Positions 11,288 through 23,260 of a DNA stretch of 64,000 bases are shown piece by piece (within the stretch, counting starts at the first letter, position 1; the number at the start of each line of letters is the position of its first letter). The stretch is from Nicotiana tabacum (lineage: Eukaryota; Streptophyta; Magnoliopsida; Solanales; Solanaceae). Location of the stretch: assembly GCF_000715075.1 (NCBI RefSeq), contig NC_134090.1:49483792-49547791 (forward strand), written 5' to 3'. The notes below the pieces were generated by a model. It saw only the letters and a list, made by a program, of their open reading frames with translations, did no database searches and was not told where the DNA came from. The translations under genes were made by a program, and so were the position numbers.

Positions 11288-11647
11288 TTGCAGGTCCAAG
11301 TGAAGGGAAGCAGCCAAATATGGTACATGGATAGTGGCTGCTCAAAACATATAACTTTAAGCAAGAACCAGTTCCTTTCACTTAAGGACTTAAATGGAGA
11401 CAATGTCTCCTTTGGAAATGGGAAGAAAGGTGAGATCATTAGGGTTGGAAAGGTAGGTAAGACAGACTCTCACTCCATTGAGAATGTCTACTTGATAGAT
11501 GGCTTGAAATACATCCTTAGCAGTGTGTCACAACTATGTGACAGAGGTAACCTTATAGCATTCACCTCTACTAAATGCTTTGTGATTAATCTTACTACTG
11601 ACAAGATTGTTTTTCAAGGAAAAAGAGTTAACAATATTACATTGTAG
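11288..11647 (+). pseudogene. Copia aspartic protease
   Basis: The frame contains WYMDSGCSKHIT, the copia protease active site (DSG) with the usual context, about 15 residues in. The protease would cut the Gag-Pol polyprotein. It lies one frameshift away from gag, and another shift at about 11640 separates it from integrase, so no continuous polyprotein can be made. The catalytic Asp is kept. Confidence 0.75.
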
Positions 11648-11649
11648 AT

Positions 11650-13002
11650 TTGTCCACTCTCTTAGAAAATGAACTAACCTGCCTAAGTGTGCTGGATAAT
11701 GAATCCCTCATGTGGCACAAAAGACTTGGTCATGCAAGTCTGAATCAGCTAAACAAATTGGTCTCTAAAGACTTGGTGATAGGGTTACCTAACATCAAGT
11801 TCAAGAAAAACAAAGTTTGTAGGGCTTGTGTAAGGGGGAAGCAGGTAAGATCATCTTTAAAAAGCAAGAAAATGGTAAGCACAACCAAGTCATTGGAAAT
11901 GGTCTATATGGATCTATGTGGTCCAATGAGAACCATGAGCAGAGGTGGAAAGAAGTATGTAATCGTACTTGTTGATGACTATTCTAGATTTACCTGGGCA
12001 CTATTTCTAACATCTAAAGATGAAGCATTTGATATGATTACTGCCTTTGTTAGAAAAACTCAGAAACAATTAGGAAATCAACTTGCATCAATTAGGTCTG
12101 ATCATGGAACTGAATTTGAGAATGCTAAGTTTGCTGAATTTTGTGATGAAAATGGTATAGATCGTAACTTCTCTACCCCTAGGACACCTCAACAAAATGG
12201 AGTAGTTTAAAGAAAGAATAGGACTCTTGAAGACATGGCTAGGACTATGCTTCTTTCTAGTAAACTCCCCCATAGCTTTTGGGTAGAGGCTGTAAACACT
12301 GCATATTACATTATTAATGGATGCATGACTAGACCTCTTGTAGAGAAGACTCCTTATGAGCTACTTAAAGGGAGAAAACAAAATATATCCCATCTTAGGG
12401 AATTTGGTTGCAAGTTCTTTGTGCACAATAATGGAAAAGACTCCCTAGGTAAGTTTGATCCCAGAAGTGATAAGGGAGTATTCTTGGGATATTCTTCACA
12501 TAGCAAAGCATATAAAGTGTTCAATAAAAGAACTTTGTGTGTAGAAGAAAGTGTACATGTAGTATTTGATGAAACTAACATTCTTTCTGCGAGACAGGAA
12601 CATGGAGATGAAGCCATTGGATTGGTAAAGGACTTAACTGAAGCCTCAACACAAGTCAAAATGGCACCAACAGAAGGAACAGGTGATGGAACAGGTTCTT
12701 CCATCCAGAACAACCTGACAGGGGGAACTAATCAAAGAAGAATTGAAATAAATCCCTTAAAGGAACTTGTTCATGACTCTGTTCCTCAGCAACAGAACAT
12801 GGGAGAAACATCTAGTAGAAACCAGTTGGTTGTGAAACCTCACAAGTATCAAAGTTCTCATCCTATTGAGAACATTATCACTGATCCAACATCTGGAGTC
12901 AAAACTAGATCACAATTAAAGAATCTCTGTGCTTTGATGCCTTTCTATCTCTTATTGAACCTAAAAATGTTGTTGAGGCTTTACAGGATACAGATTGGGT
13001 GA
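11650..13002 (+). pseudogene. Copia integrase, catalytic Glu codon is a stop
   Basis: The pre-integrase zinc region (HKRLGHASLNQLNKL ... CRACVRGK) precedes the catalytic core with VYMDLCGP and SDHGTEF. Thirty-five residues after the Asp of SDHG, where the DDE triad needs Glu, the codon at 12208-12210 is TAA. The frame then resumes with RKNRTLEDMARTML and the copia integrase C-terminal part (FGCKFFVHN, KGVFLGYS) into a variable linker ending at 13002, where a frameshift leads to RT. Integrase joins cDNA ends to target DNA; this copy cannot. Confidence 0.82.
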
Positions 13003-14627
13003 TTGCAATGCAAGATGAACTCAATCAGTTTGAGAGAAGTCAAGTCTAACATCTAGTTCCAAGACCCAAGGACAGATCAATCATTGGTACAAAGTGGGTC
13101 TTCAGAAACAAACTTGATGAAGATGGAATAGTTACAAGAAACAAGACAATACTTGTGGTCCAAGGTTATAGTCAAAAGGAAGACATAGATTATGATGAGA
13201 CTTTTTCTACAGTTGCAAAACTAGAAGCAACTAGACTTCTCATAGCCTTTGTAGCACACATGGAATTCACTCTTCATTAGATGGATGTCAAAAGTGCCTT
13301 CCTGCATGACTATCTGAAGGAAGAAGTGTTGGTAAAACAACCCCCAGGGTTTGAGAGCAAGGAATGTCCTGAGCATGTGTACAAGTTAGACAAGGCTCTC
13401 TATGGACTCGAGTAGGCCCCAAAAGCATGGTATGAACGATTGTCCAAATTCCTACTGGAACATGGTTACAAAAGAGGTAAAATTGATAGTACCTTATTCT
13501 TAAGGGAAAAAGGTAAGGATATCCTTGTTGTACAAATATATATTGATGACATAATCTTTAGGGCCACCACTGATAAGCTAAGTAAGGACTTTGCAAAATT
13601 AATGGGGAGTGAGTTTGAAATGAGTATGATGGGTGAGCTTAACTTCTTCTTAGGCTTGCAGATCAAACAAAGTCCTAATGGAATCATGATCCATCAGTAG
13701 AAGTATGCAAAAGAGCTTATCAAAGAGTTTAAAATGGAAGAATCAAAGGAAATAAACACACCCATTGCAACTGCCACTAAATTAGACATTGATGAAACTG
13801 GTTCATCAGCTGATCAAAAGTTGCATAGGGGTATGATTGGTTCACTCTTGTATCTTACTGCAAGCAGACCTGACATTATTTTCAGTGTAAGGCTTTGTAC
13901 TCATTTTCAAGTAAATCCAAAGGAGTCTCACTTGACTGTTGTCAAGAGGATACTGAGATGTTTGAAAGTCACTACTAATTTGTATCTTTGGTACCCCAAA
14001 GGTAGTAATTTCAATCTACTAGGATATGCTGATGCTGATTATGCAGGTTTCCTAGTAGATAGGAAGAGCACCTCAGGTATGGCCCACTTCATTGGTTCAT
14101 GTCTTGTGTCATGGGCTACCAAAAAGCAAAACTTAGTGGCCTTATCTACTGCTAAAGCTGAGTATGTTGCTGCTGCCTCTTGTTGTGCTCAATTGTTATG
14201 GATCAAACAACAATTGGTAGACTTTGGTATTGAAGTTGGTTGCATTCCTATATTCTGTGATAACAGTAGTGCTATAAGTATGACAAAGAACCTTGTTCAT
14301 CATAAAAGGACTAAGCACATAGATGTTAAGCACCATTTCTTAAGAGACAACTATGAGAAAGGTTTGATCTCCATAGAATTCTGTGCTACTGATAAGCAAA
14401 TTGTTGACATCTTCACTAAAACACTGAGTAGAGAAAATTTTGAGAGGGACAGGTTGGAATTAGGGATGATTAAGATCACCTATAGGCCCAGCTCAGAATA
14501 CAATGAAAAAAAATTAAATTTTTTTTGGCTAGGAATCATTCTTTGTGTAAATATCTATATTAATTCTTACTCAGTTTCATACTTTAATCAGTATACTCCT
14601 ATGACATGTGTATATATGACTCACTGA
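12955..14627 (+). pseudogene. Copia reverse transcriptase and RNase H
   Basis: After a frameshift near 12940 the RT begins with VVEALQDTDWVIAMQDEL. Blocks visible are [30 protein letters not shown] and the active site YIDDIIF (about 13540). Stops fall at about 13048, 13278, 13413 and 13698, mostly TAG where the family has Gln. RNase H follows with GYADADYAG, RKSTSGMAHF, ALSTAKAEYVAAASC and FCDNSSAI, ending with HIDVKHHFLRD and VDIFTK. The frame stays open to 14627, but the family similarity ends near 14490. Confidence 0.83.
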
Positions 14628-15218
14628 TCTCTTACAATATTTTCTCTATTATGGCATTTGAAGCATGCTAAAGAGAGTTCTATATGAAGAACCTGGTTCA
14701 TCAGTATGGGTTCATATGAAAGCTCAGTTATGTTTTCTATACTCTGCACAATTAGAAAGATCAATAATTCAATCATGAGCAGAAGTCCTATACTTGTCAA
14801 ATTCCTAGAAAATTCTATCCGTTGAGCATTGAACCAGTTCCGTCCCTCCAGAACTCTAAAACCGCGATTTTTGCCAATATCTAGGGAAGCCAAATCTATC
14901 ATTAAAAAGATAGAGTTTCAGTTTGATTAGACTTCTATTTGACCCCTGAAAAAAGCTATTGTTACCTAATTAATGTCTAATTCTCTTTAAATACATATCA
15001 CATCTCCAGCCCTCTTCAAAATTCTAAAATAGTCAAAAAAAATTCATCTTCAATCCTAATTGCCCTCTTCTCCAAAATTCCTAAATTTTCTTAAGAAACA
15101 AAGAATCATATCTAACCCACAAGATCATCCTGGCACTCCTCTACCACCATCCCCCTCAAATTCATCCTCATCTACTCCACCCAGTGAATCTCCAAAACCT
15201 AGGTTTTGAAGGCAGAAA
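14628..15218 (+). other. Spacer between pol and the 3' ORF of the SIRE-like element
   Basis: I see no recognised gene here. The segment is AT-rich, and from about 14970 it is C/T- and A-rich like a 5' leader (short CTCTTC-type runs) before the ATG of the downstream ORF. A subgenomic promoter or spliced leader is conceivable, but nothing in the sequence proves it. Confidence 0.4.
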
Positions 15219-17191
15219 ATGCTTGCCCGAAAAACTGTAGCATCTGGGGCTCTAAGGAAGGTTTTAAATGAAAGGTTGAAAGCTAGCCAAGTGAAAGAAA
15301 GCCCAGCTCAAAATTCTGATTCTAGCTCTGAGACTGAATCTTTTCAATTCGCGACGGAGGGATATGGACATGGGTCTTCTGACTCTGAGAAGACTCAAGA
15401 ATTCCCTACTGAGGTAAGTTCATCTGTTATTGAAAACTTAGAAACTAGGTTTGTTCTGGTTGGACCCATTAGGGATGTTAAGTTGGCTAAGACGAGTAGG
15501 TGTGGAGGTAAAAAGAAGTCTGAAAAAGAAAAAAAGAGAGAGAGAAGGTGCATGTGGTGAAGAGAGGGGAAATGGGAAGGGAGCAGTTCTTGCTATATGT
15601 GGGGTTGCACAAGAGAGGTTAGAATAGGGTGGCATGAAGTCAGGGGGAAGTGGGTCTGGGGAGGCTGCTGAGCGATTGGTTCATCTGAGCAAAAGGAGAG
15701 ATGAACCCGTTTCATCTACTGAAGAGACCCTAGCTGATCTATTGAAAAAGATTCGGGCAAGTTATGACCCAAAGAAACACAAAGCTACCACACCAAAAGC
15801 CCCAAATGTTCCCAAGCCATCCAAGAAAAGAAAAGTCTCATCCCAAACACCTACTGCCTCTTCAGTGCCTAGGGGTAGAGCCACAAGAAGCAGGGTAAAA
15901 CAAAGTGAAGCTGATCTATTTAGAAGAAAGCAAGAAAAAGAAAATGGACAAAGGAAGGGGAAAGGTTGCAGAATCCTCAGAAGCTGTTGAGGAAGAGGAG
16001 ATGGAACTGGTCCATCAAGAGAGGGGTACAACAGTGGAGGTTCCTACACCCAAGCCTAAGAAACCCAAGACTTCCTCCAAGAAGTCTTCCTCTGTACCTG
16101 TAGCTGCTCAACCCTCACCTGCCAAGAGGACAAGATTTGCAGTGAAAGCTAAACAAACAAAAGTTTCTGATGATGAGGATTGGAGTGGAGAAGAAGAAGA
16201 AAATGAATCTGAGAAGGAATAGGACAAGCATGCCATTTTTGGCAGAAGAAATTTTTTGAAAGGTAGACTGTTGAAGGACCTGGTGGAACCAGGGATGATG
16301 CGATTGATAGACTGCTTAGCTGCTCAGGGATGGAAGGACATGGTCCTTCAGATGGAAGGAAGGCTGGCTAGAAATGAGTTGATTGAATTCATGGCAAATG
16401 CTGTTGTTAAGGATGGAGTTGTCAGTAGCAAGGTGAAGGGAGTTCAAGTGCAATTTGATGTTGTGAAACTGGAAGAGATTCTGGACATACCCTCTGAAGG
16501 GTTTGATGATTATACTAGGCAAAGGTGGCCATGCCTGGACTCCCTCCCCACCGCCCTTGAAATCACCAAAAGATTCTGTGATTCTGAGGATGTAAATGAA
16601 GCTGGAGCTGTGCAGAAGAGTGAGATGAGGCCTCAGCACAAGGTGGTGTTTGAGTTTGTAAACAAATGCTTATTGCCAAGACAGGAGAGACGACACACTG
16701 CCAACTACATGGATCTGGTGCTTATGAAATACCTTGAGAGGGGAAAACAAATCAACTAGCTTGCACTCATAGTCAAATTGCTAGACAGGGTCATCAATGG
16801 TTCCAAGGCTCATTCTACTCCTTATGGCTTCATTCTGACCATAGTTTTGGACAAGCTCAATGTGCCCCTGAAGAAATAAGAAATGGCCTCAAGCAAAGAA
16901 CACTTTGGAGTCAAAACTCTTCTTGCTTGTGACTATCCAGTCAATGCCATCCCAGTTGAACCTGGTTCATCTCTGAGAACACCCATCAATAGCAAAGTTA
17001 GAACTTTGGTTTAGGAGTGTGCTGCTAAGGATGCTGAAATTGCTAGGCTCCAGGCTCGTGTGGTTAAAGTAGAAGCTGAGAGGGATGGTCTCAGAATGGA
17101 GTTTGCAATAGAAAAGGAGAAGAATGATGGAATTCTTCAGAATATGCTGAGTCTTCTCCAAACTCAACCCTCCAGTTCCTCCAAGCCTTAG
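15219..17191 (+). pseudogene. SIRE-type 3' ORF (env-position protein), broken
   Basis: Three overlapping frames together read about 650 residues: 15219-15560, 15634-15990 and then one frame from 15905 to a TAG at 17189-17191, with internal stops at 16220, 16757 and further on. The N-terminal half is rich in Ser, Lys and Glu with basic nuclear-signal-like clusters (KKSEKEKKRERR, KPSKKRKV). The middle (16256-16760) is a folded-looking domain (ELIEFMANAVV, VQVQFDVVKLEEILDIP). The C-terminus is a coiled coil (KDAEIARLQARVVKVEAERD). SIRE elements carry a gene at this place that has been called env-like. I see no signal peptide or membrane segment, so an envelope role is not supported here. Confidence 0.65.
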
Positions 17192-17673
17192 GACTCCTAG
17201 TTTCTGACTCTTGAACTATTACTAGTAACCCCAGTGACCCAGATTAGGGATTTTTCTGTTTTTGCTCATGGTTTGAATGTTTCTCTTTTTTTTTTGTGGT
17301 TTGTTTGTGGAAACATATCTCTATCAATGACAACTGCTATTTTCTCTTGTTCAATGATTATTCTGACCTTGATAGTTTAAATATGTTTGTTTGATTACTG
17401 ATGATTGCACTTGCAGTTGCCCCAGTGGCCATAGTAATTATTAATATCTGGGGTTCACACTATATATGCAACTTTTCGATGATGCCAAAAGGGGGAAGAG
17501 ATATTGTGCTTTATACAAATTATTCTGAAATAAGTGATATTTATAACCTAATTAACCTGGTCCTTGATGATAAGTAAATTTTCTAAGTTTAGTGTTGATG
17601 GTTAAGCTGAGTTCTTACAGGTTCTTTGATCAGTAAAAAGCACAGAGTTTGTCATCATAAAAAAAGGGGAATT
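17192..17673 (+). other. 3' UTR and polypurine tract of the SIRE-like element
   Basis: No gene. T-rich stretches (17284-17296) precede a purine run AAAAAAAGGGGA at 17659-17670, just before the 3' LTR, as expected for the plus-strand primer. Confidence 0.6.
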
Positions 17674-18591
17674 TGTTGGCACAAGAACAGGTAAAGTTTT
17701 GAAGAATGACAAATGAACACAGTCATGGACCAGGTCCATCTTGTGAAGTACAATCTTGATCTAAACATGTGAGATGCACGTGAAGGAGATGAGCGTGAAG
17801 AAGATAAGTCATCAACAATATCTCCTGATCTAATCGAAAAGGTTGCATATTGGATAAGGGTAGAAGGTCTCTTTATATAAAGAGAACACAATCCGGATAA
17901 AAGATAGTGTTGGAGTTTGAGATCTTCAAGGACTCAACTACGATAGAAGATCAGCAATTGAGTCCCAATCAAACTCTGATTACTAACCTATTAAATGATA
18001 GTGATTGATCTCTTTTACATGTATTGCACAAACACAGAAGTTGAACAAAATTGAAAGAAAAAGAGCAAGGTGATTTTGCAAGCAATTTATGTGAAATTGA
18101 GTGTGCACTCCTGAAGCTACTTGAACGAGATAGAAGAACCAGTTCCATTGTGTTTTTTTCTTATTCTAGTTCAATGGTAGTAGGTGGTTTAAAGTTGTAC
18201 CTTTCCAGCTTTCATAGAAGCAATTGTATTAGGTACTTTGAGTGTTCAAGTTATAAGCTAACTTGAAGTTGTCGCAACAGTTGAGGTTGTGTGCTACAAC
18301 GGGATTAGAGTTAATCCTTAGGTTTACAAAGAGTTTTTGTAAATGCTACTTTGGCTCAGTGATTTTAGTGGAAGTTTGGGAAAATCCTACTGAGTAGTAG
18401 GTCGTGGTTTTTTCACCTTTTGAGCCAGGTATTTTCCACGTAAAAATCTCCGTGTTCTTTATTTTATGTACTTTTAATTCCGCAAATAGTAGTAGTTAGA
18501 ACACCTAGAAGAACCTGGTTCTTCTAGATCAAAAATTGGGTACCACACAAATCACCCCCCCCCCTCTTGTGTGGTATTGACGCTTAAAACA
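17674..18591 (+). repeat. 3' LTR of the SIRE-like element
   Basis: This 918-bp LTR begins TGTTGGCACAAGAAC and ends GCTTAAAACA. It has TATATAAA at 17874-17881, a good TATA box, and a C-tract at 18554-18564 that is longer than in the 5' LTR. It is followed by TTT and then ATTAC, the repeated target word. Confidence 0.88.
17874..17881 (+). promoter_or_regulatory. TATA box in the SIRE-like LTR
   Basis: TATATAAA sits about 200 bp into the LTR, in front of AGAGAACACAATCC. The 5' LTR has the weaker TTATATGA at the same place. Confidence 0.5.
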
Positions 18592-18595
18592 TTTA

Positions 18596-19850
18596 TTACA
18601 TATAGTAACGCTTGACTGCATCTAAATTAATCAGCTTTGGCCAGACTTCTCCATCCATTTCTGCAAGTATGAGGGCTCCTCCTATCAAAACCCGGTGAAC
18701 CATGTATGGACCCTACCAGTTGGGAGAGAACTTCCCTTTAGCTTCATCTTGATGCGGAAAAATTTTCTTCAACACCAGTTGCCCCGGTGTGAACTGTCTT
18801 GGCTTAACTCTCTTGTTGAAGGCTCTGGACATTCTATTCTGGTAGAGTTGACCATGGCAGACTGTATACATTCTCTTTCCATCTATAAGGGCTAGTTGCT
18901 CATAACGACTTTTTACCCCCTCTACGTCGTCGAGCTCAGCTTCTTGTATGATCCTTAGGGAAGGAATTTCTACCTCAGCGGGAATGACAGCCTCTATACC
19001 GTAAACCAACATATAGGGGGTTGCCCTAGTTGATGTGTGAACTGTGGTGCGATACTCCAGTAGAGCAAATGATAACTTCTCGTGCCACTGTTTATGCTTC
19101 TCTATCATTTTCCTCAATATCTTCTTGATATTCTTGTTGGCTGCTTCTACAGCTCCATTCATCTAAGGCCTGTAGGCTGTGGAATTCTTGTATCTGATCT
19201 TGAAAGTTTCACACATAGCTTTCATCAGGTCGCTATTGAGGTTGGAGCCATTATCAATAATGATTGACTCTGGAATTCCGAATCGACAAACAATATGGTC
19301 GCGGATAAAGTCTGCCACAACTTTCTTAGTCACTGCTTTGTAAGATGCTGCTTCGACCCATTTGGTGAAATAGTCGATGGCTACTAGGATAAACCTGTGT
19401 CCATTGGAAGCAGCAGGCACGATTGGTCCAATAACGTCCATCCCCCAAGCGGCGAATAGCCACGGTGAGCTTGTTGTGTTAAGCTCGCTTGGGGGTACCT
19501 TTATCATGTCTGCATGTATTTGACAGCGGTGGCATTTCTGGACATACTAGATGCAGTCTGTTTCTATAGTCATCCAAAAGTAACCAGCCTGGAGTATCTT
19601 CTTTGCTAAGACAAAACCGTTCATATGTGGACTGCAGGTCCCAACATGAATTTCCTCTAGTATCTTGGATGCTTCCTTTGCGTCGATACATCTTAATAAT
19701 CCTAAGTAGGGAGTCCTCCTATACAAGATTCCTCCGTTGTGAAAGAAGTTGTTGGACAATCTCAGAAGTGTGTATTTCTGAGTAGGATTTGCAAGCTCTG
19801 GGTACTCTCCTTTTGCCAAATATTCCTTGATATCATTGAACCAAGGCTTT
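18596..19850 (-). pseudogene. Element B integrase with H2C2 zinc region
   Basis: Reading down from about 19850, the segment holds the zinc-binding region (HMNGFVLAKKILQAGYFW, then CHRCQ), a TAG at 19546 and the integrase core with GMDVIGPI, VAIDYFTKWVEAASY and IIIDNGSNL. The Glu of the triad is present in NGAVEAANKN, 35 residues after the Asp, but a TAG stands six codons before it (about 19160). The C-terminal part (RVKPRQFTPGQLVLKK) is truncated by a stop near 18713, after which the tail resumes (AEMDGE, DAVKRYYM) to a TAA at 18596-18598. Confidence 0.82.
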
Positions 19851-19899
19851 CCGTTTGCTTTTTCTTCAACATGGGCATAGTAAGCTGGTTGATTATGGA

Positions 19900-20316
19900 T
19901 TTTCACCGGAATGAGATCAATGAAATTCTTGTCTGGATGTTGTATCATAGATGATAGGGTAGCCAATGCATCAGCGAACTCATTCTGGATTCTAGGAACA
20001 TGCTGGAATTCCGTCTTCATGAACCTCTTTCTCAATGCTGTACGTGATGCAAATATGGGAGTATCTTGGAGTTCTTGGTCGTCCATTCTCCTCGTACCTG
20101 ATGTATAAGTAAGTCTGAATGTCCAATCACTAGCAGCTCTTGAACATTCATGTCAATGGCCATTTTGAGTCCTAAAATGCAGGTTTCATACTTGGCGATA
20201 TTATTGGTGCAGGGGAACCTAAGTTTGGCAGACACCGGATAATGCTGGCAAGTTTCTGATATTAGGACTGCTCCTATGCCAACTCCTTTAAATTTTGCTG
20301 CTCCATCGAAGAACAT
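19900..20316 (-). pseudogene. Second (archaeal-type) RNase H domain of element B
   Basis: MFFDGAAKFKGVGIGAVLIS provides the first Asp, YETCILGLKMAID the Glu, and FADALATLSSM the closing Asp helix. The motif normally read as GDSDL is GHSDL here, so one acidic residue has become His. A frameshift occurs between 20086 and 20032. An additional RNase H between the RT-linked RNase H and integrase is diagnostic for the Tat lineage of plant gypsy elements. The codon before MFFDG is also a stop where the family has Trp. Confidence 0.75.
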
Positions 20317-20460
20317 TCTCTAACCGTCATAGGATTTCGCAATATCTTCTCCTATGAATGATACCTCTTCATCAGGAAAATATGGTTTTAGGGGTTCGTA
20401 TTCTCCATCCACGGGGTTTTCAGCAAGGTGGTCTGCTAGTGCCTGTCCCTTGACCGCTTT

Positions 20461-21735
20461 CTAAGTTACGTAAACAATGTCGAACTCACTCAACAGGATT
20501 TGCCACTTGGCTACCTTGCCAGTGGGCATGGGCTTCTGAAAGATGTACTTCAAGGGATCTATTTTCGATATGAGATATGTAGTATAGGCACAGAAGTAAT
20601 GTCTCCACTTCTGAGTTACCCAAGTCAAAGCACAACAGGCGCATTCCAATAGAGAATACCGGGCCTCGTACGGGGTGAACTTCTTGCTGAGATAATAAAT
20701 GGCTTGCTCCTTCCTCCCCGTTTCATCATGATTCCCTAGAACATAACCAAAAGCTCCATCTAACACTGTGAGGTAGAGTAATAAGGGTCTACCTGGGTCG
20801 GGCGGGACTAAGACTGGTGGTGTTGACAGGTACTCCTTGATTTTGTCGAAGGCCTTTTGGCAGTCATCGGTCCATTCGGTGGCGGCGTCCTTCTTTAACA
20901 TCTTAAATATTGGCTCACAGATAACTGTAGACTGTACTATGAATCGACTGATATAGTTAAGCCTCCCCAAGAAACTCATCACATCCTTCTTGTTCTTTGG
21001 CGGTAGTAGTTATTGAATGACTTTGACTTTCGATGGATCTAGTTCTATTCCTCGATGGCTCACAATAAACCCAAGCAATTTCCCAGTAGGAACCCCAAAT
21101 GCGCAATTTGCGGGGTTTAGTTTCAGGTTGTACCTCCACAGTTTATTGAAGAATTTCCTCAGACCTTCCATGTGGTCAGTGACATTCTTGGATTTGATAA
21201 TAACATCATCCATATATACCTTTATCTCTTTGTGTATCATATCATGTAAAATGGTAGTCATGGCCCTCATGTAGGTGGCCCCTGCATTTTTCAGGCCGAA
21301 CGATATCATCTTGTAACAGTACACTCCCCATGGTGTAATAAAAGCCGTTTTCTCAGCGTCTTCCTCATCTATCCAGATTTGATGATAACTAGAGGAGAAA
21401 GCTACAAATGACTGTAGTTTATGCTTGGCGCAATTGTCAATTAGGATGTGTATATTTAGCAAAGGGAAGTCATCTTTCGGACTGACTCGGTTAAGATCCT
21501 GGTAGTCGACATAGACTCTGACATTCCCATCCTTCTTTGGTACTGGCACAATGTTGGCTAACCATGTCGGGTATTGTACTACCCTGAGAACCTTAGCTTT
21601 GATCTGCTTATTGACTTCCTCCTTGATTTTCAGACTCATGTCAGGTTTGAACTTTCTGAGCTTTTGCTTTATCAGTGGACACATTGGATCGGTTGGCAGC
21701 TTGTGAGCCACAATGGACGTACTTAGACCAGTCAT
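20461..21735 (-). pseudogene. Element B reverse transcriptase and RNase H
   Basis: RT blocks in order from 21735: ANIVPVPKKDGNVRVYVDYQ, RVSPKDDFPLLNIHIL, FITPWGVYCYKMISFGLKNA and the active site VYMDDVIIKS near 21210. After a break near 21010 the frame continues with MSFLGRLNYISRFI, the thumb and an RNase H (LLLYLTVLDGAFGYVLG, SKKFTPYEARY, QKWRHYF). The catalytic Asp pair is intact. Stops at about 21007 and 20461 interrupt it. The bases between 20317 and 20460 encode the acidic linker to the second RNase H. Confidence 0.85.
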
Positions 21736-22804
21736 GTCATCATACGACCAGGCAAATATGTCCTCATACTCTTTCAGAAATTCTGTATATTCTTTCTTCT
21801 CTGATGGCGATAGGTGAATACTGATTCATGTTTCCTTGACGTTTTCTGCATCTCCCAGGTTGACAATTTCGGTCTCGTCCAGGTTGGACTTAGGTCTATT
21901 CTCAAAATTCTCAACTTCCTTGACAATCTCGTCAGGTATGTCATCTTCTTCTAAATCCATGTCCGTTTGTTGCGTTGTCTCATTGCTCGTCACAGTCATT
22001 GGTTCATCAAGATAAGTAATAGTAATGTTGTATGGGTAAAGTAAGGAGAGCTAGCAACAAATATTAATTCATAAGAAAATCAAACATACTTTTGATAAAT
22101 TGAATAACTGTTTTGATCATCGAAGATCTTATTGTTGAAATTGAAAAATGTGAGAAAAAAATCATTTAGTAAATAAAACAGTGAATAATGCTTGTTTTAG
22201 CCTTGCTACCCCGAGGCTCATCGGGCTTTGGTTGTCCTAATGGTCCAATTCTTGAGATGTGCCCCTCTGCTCATAGCCTGTATGGAAGGGCCTTCCTGCC
22301 CCTCCTCCTCGAGAATAACTCAACAATCCATATCATTGTCCTCTAAAAATAGGTTCTTCACTGCTGCAAGTGCTTCTTCTTCATCTGACCCATAAATAAT
22401 GTTAGCCTATTGGAAAGTCTGCTCCAGATGCGGTATCAGCTGTTCTAGTGGATAGTAAGGACCGCGCCATGGTGGCGACCAGTTATTGAATTCTTCCCAG
22501 GTGTAATTATATCCCAGACCGAAAGTCGTGTCATATTTGTTGAGTTTTATGGGTTTAGAGATCCCTTCGAGGTTCTTGCCGCCCTTTGCTAGGTTCGTAC
22601 CCACTCAAACTTAGTATACCCTCGATTTTGCTATTCCACCATTTGTCTTTGTCGATAGCATTGACCCGCTCAATGTGGTGGTAAGTTCCTCCTTCGAGCT
22701 TTCTTCTTCCCTTGATCGCCGAAATGGTCTAGCGACTATATATAGGGTTGCCACCGTCACCGTGAATGATCACTTCCTGGTGATTCCATTCGAACATTAA
22801 TGCC
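21736..22804 (-). pseudogene. Element B region between protease and RT
   Basis: This is a poorly conserved linker. A readable piece at 22407-22604 contains KYDTTFGLGYNYTWEEFNNW, a glycine/aromatic segment typically found before RT in this family. The part at 21840-22000 encodes acidic residues followed by a stop-rich stretch. I assign no enzymatic function. Confidence 0.5.
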
Positions 22805-23260
22805 TTATGCAGTGTTAATGCTATGGCCCCAGCGGCATGAATCCACAGCCGTCCCAGTAGCAAGTTGTAAGACGCTCACTTGGAAATTAACCTCGAACCA
22901 AGTTGGCCCCATTTGCAAGCATAGAATAATCTCAACAATGGTGGACCTCTGAGAACCATCGAAGGCTTTCACGTTGATTGCTTCCTCCTTTATCTCATAC
23001 AGCCCTTTACCCAGCTTCTTGAGTGTTACCAGCGGGCAAATGTTTAGACTGGAACCTCCATCGATCAGGATTCTGGTGATGAAATAGTCTTCGCATTGCA
23101 CGGTAATGTGTAGTGCTTTATTGTGCCCCGGCCCTTCAGGTGGCAGCTCCTCCTCATAAAAGGTGATCTTATGGCTTTCCATAACTTGTCCTACCATATT
23201 AGCCACTTCCCCGCTAGTGATGTTACTTGGTACGTATGCTTCATTTAGCACCTTTAACAA
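22805..23260 (-). pseudogene. Element B aspartic protease
   Basis: The frame holds ITRILIDGGSSLNICPL, the Tat-type protease active site (Asp-Gly-Gly in place of Asp-Ser/Thr-Gly). It continues with VNVKAFDGSQRSTIVEI-like flap and hydrophobic strands. The C-terminal end is frameshifted before 22805. The protease would cut Gag-Pol. Catalytic Asp is kept. Confidence 0.75.

Larger units (their letters stand above)
8479..18591 (+). mobile_element. SIRE-like Ty1/copia retrotransposon nested in element B
   Basis: Two LTRs (8479-9384 and 17674-18591) bound gag, protease, integrase, RT and RNase H in copia order, plus a further ORF region downstream of pol (15219-17191). The 10.1-kb size, LTRs near 0.9 kb and extra 3' ORF fit the SIRE/Maximus lineage. 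ATTAC lies directly before the 5' LTR and recurs at 18595-18599, three bases after the 3' LTR. Removing the element restores B sequence that aligns with element A across the site. All ORFs contain stops or frameshifts. Confidence 0.88.
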
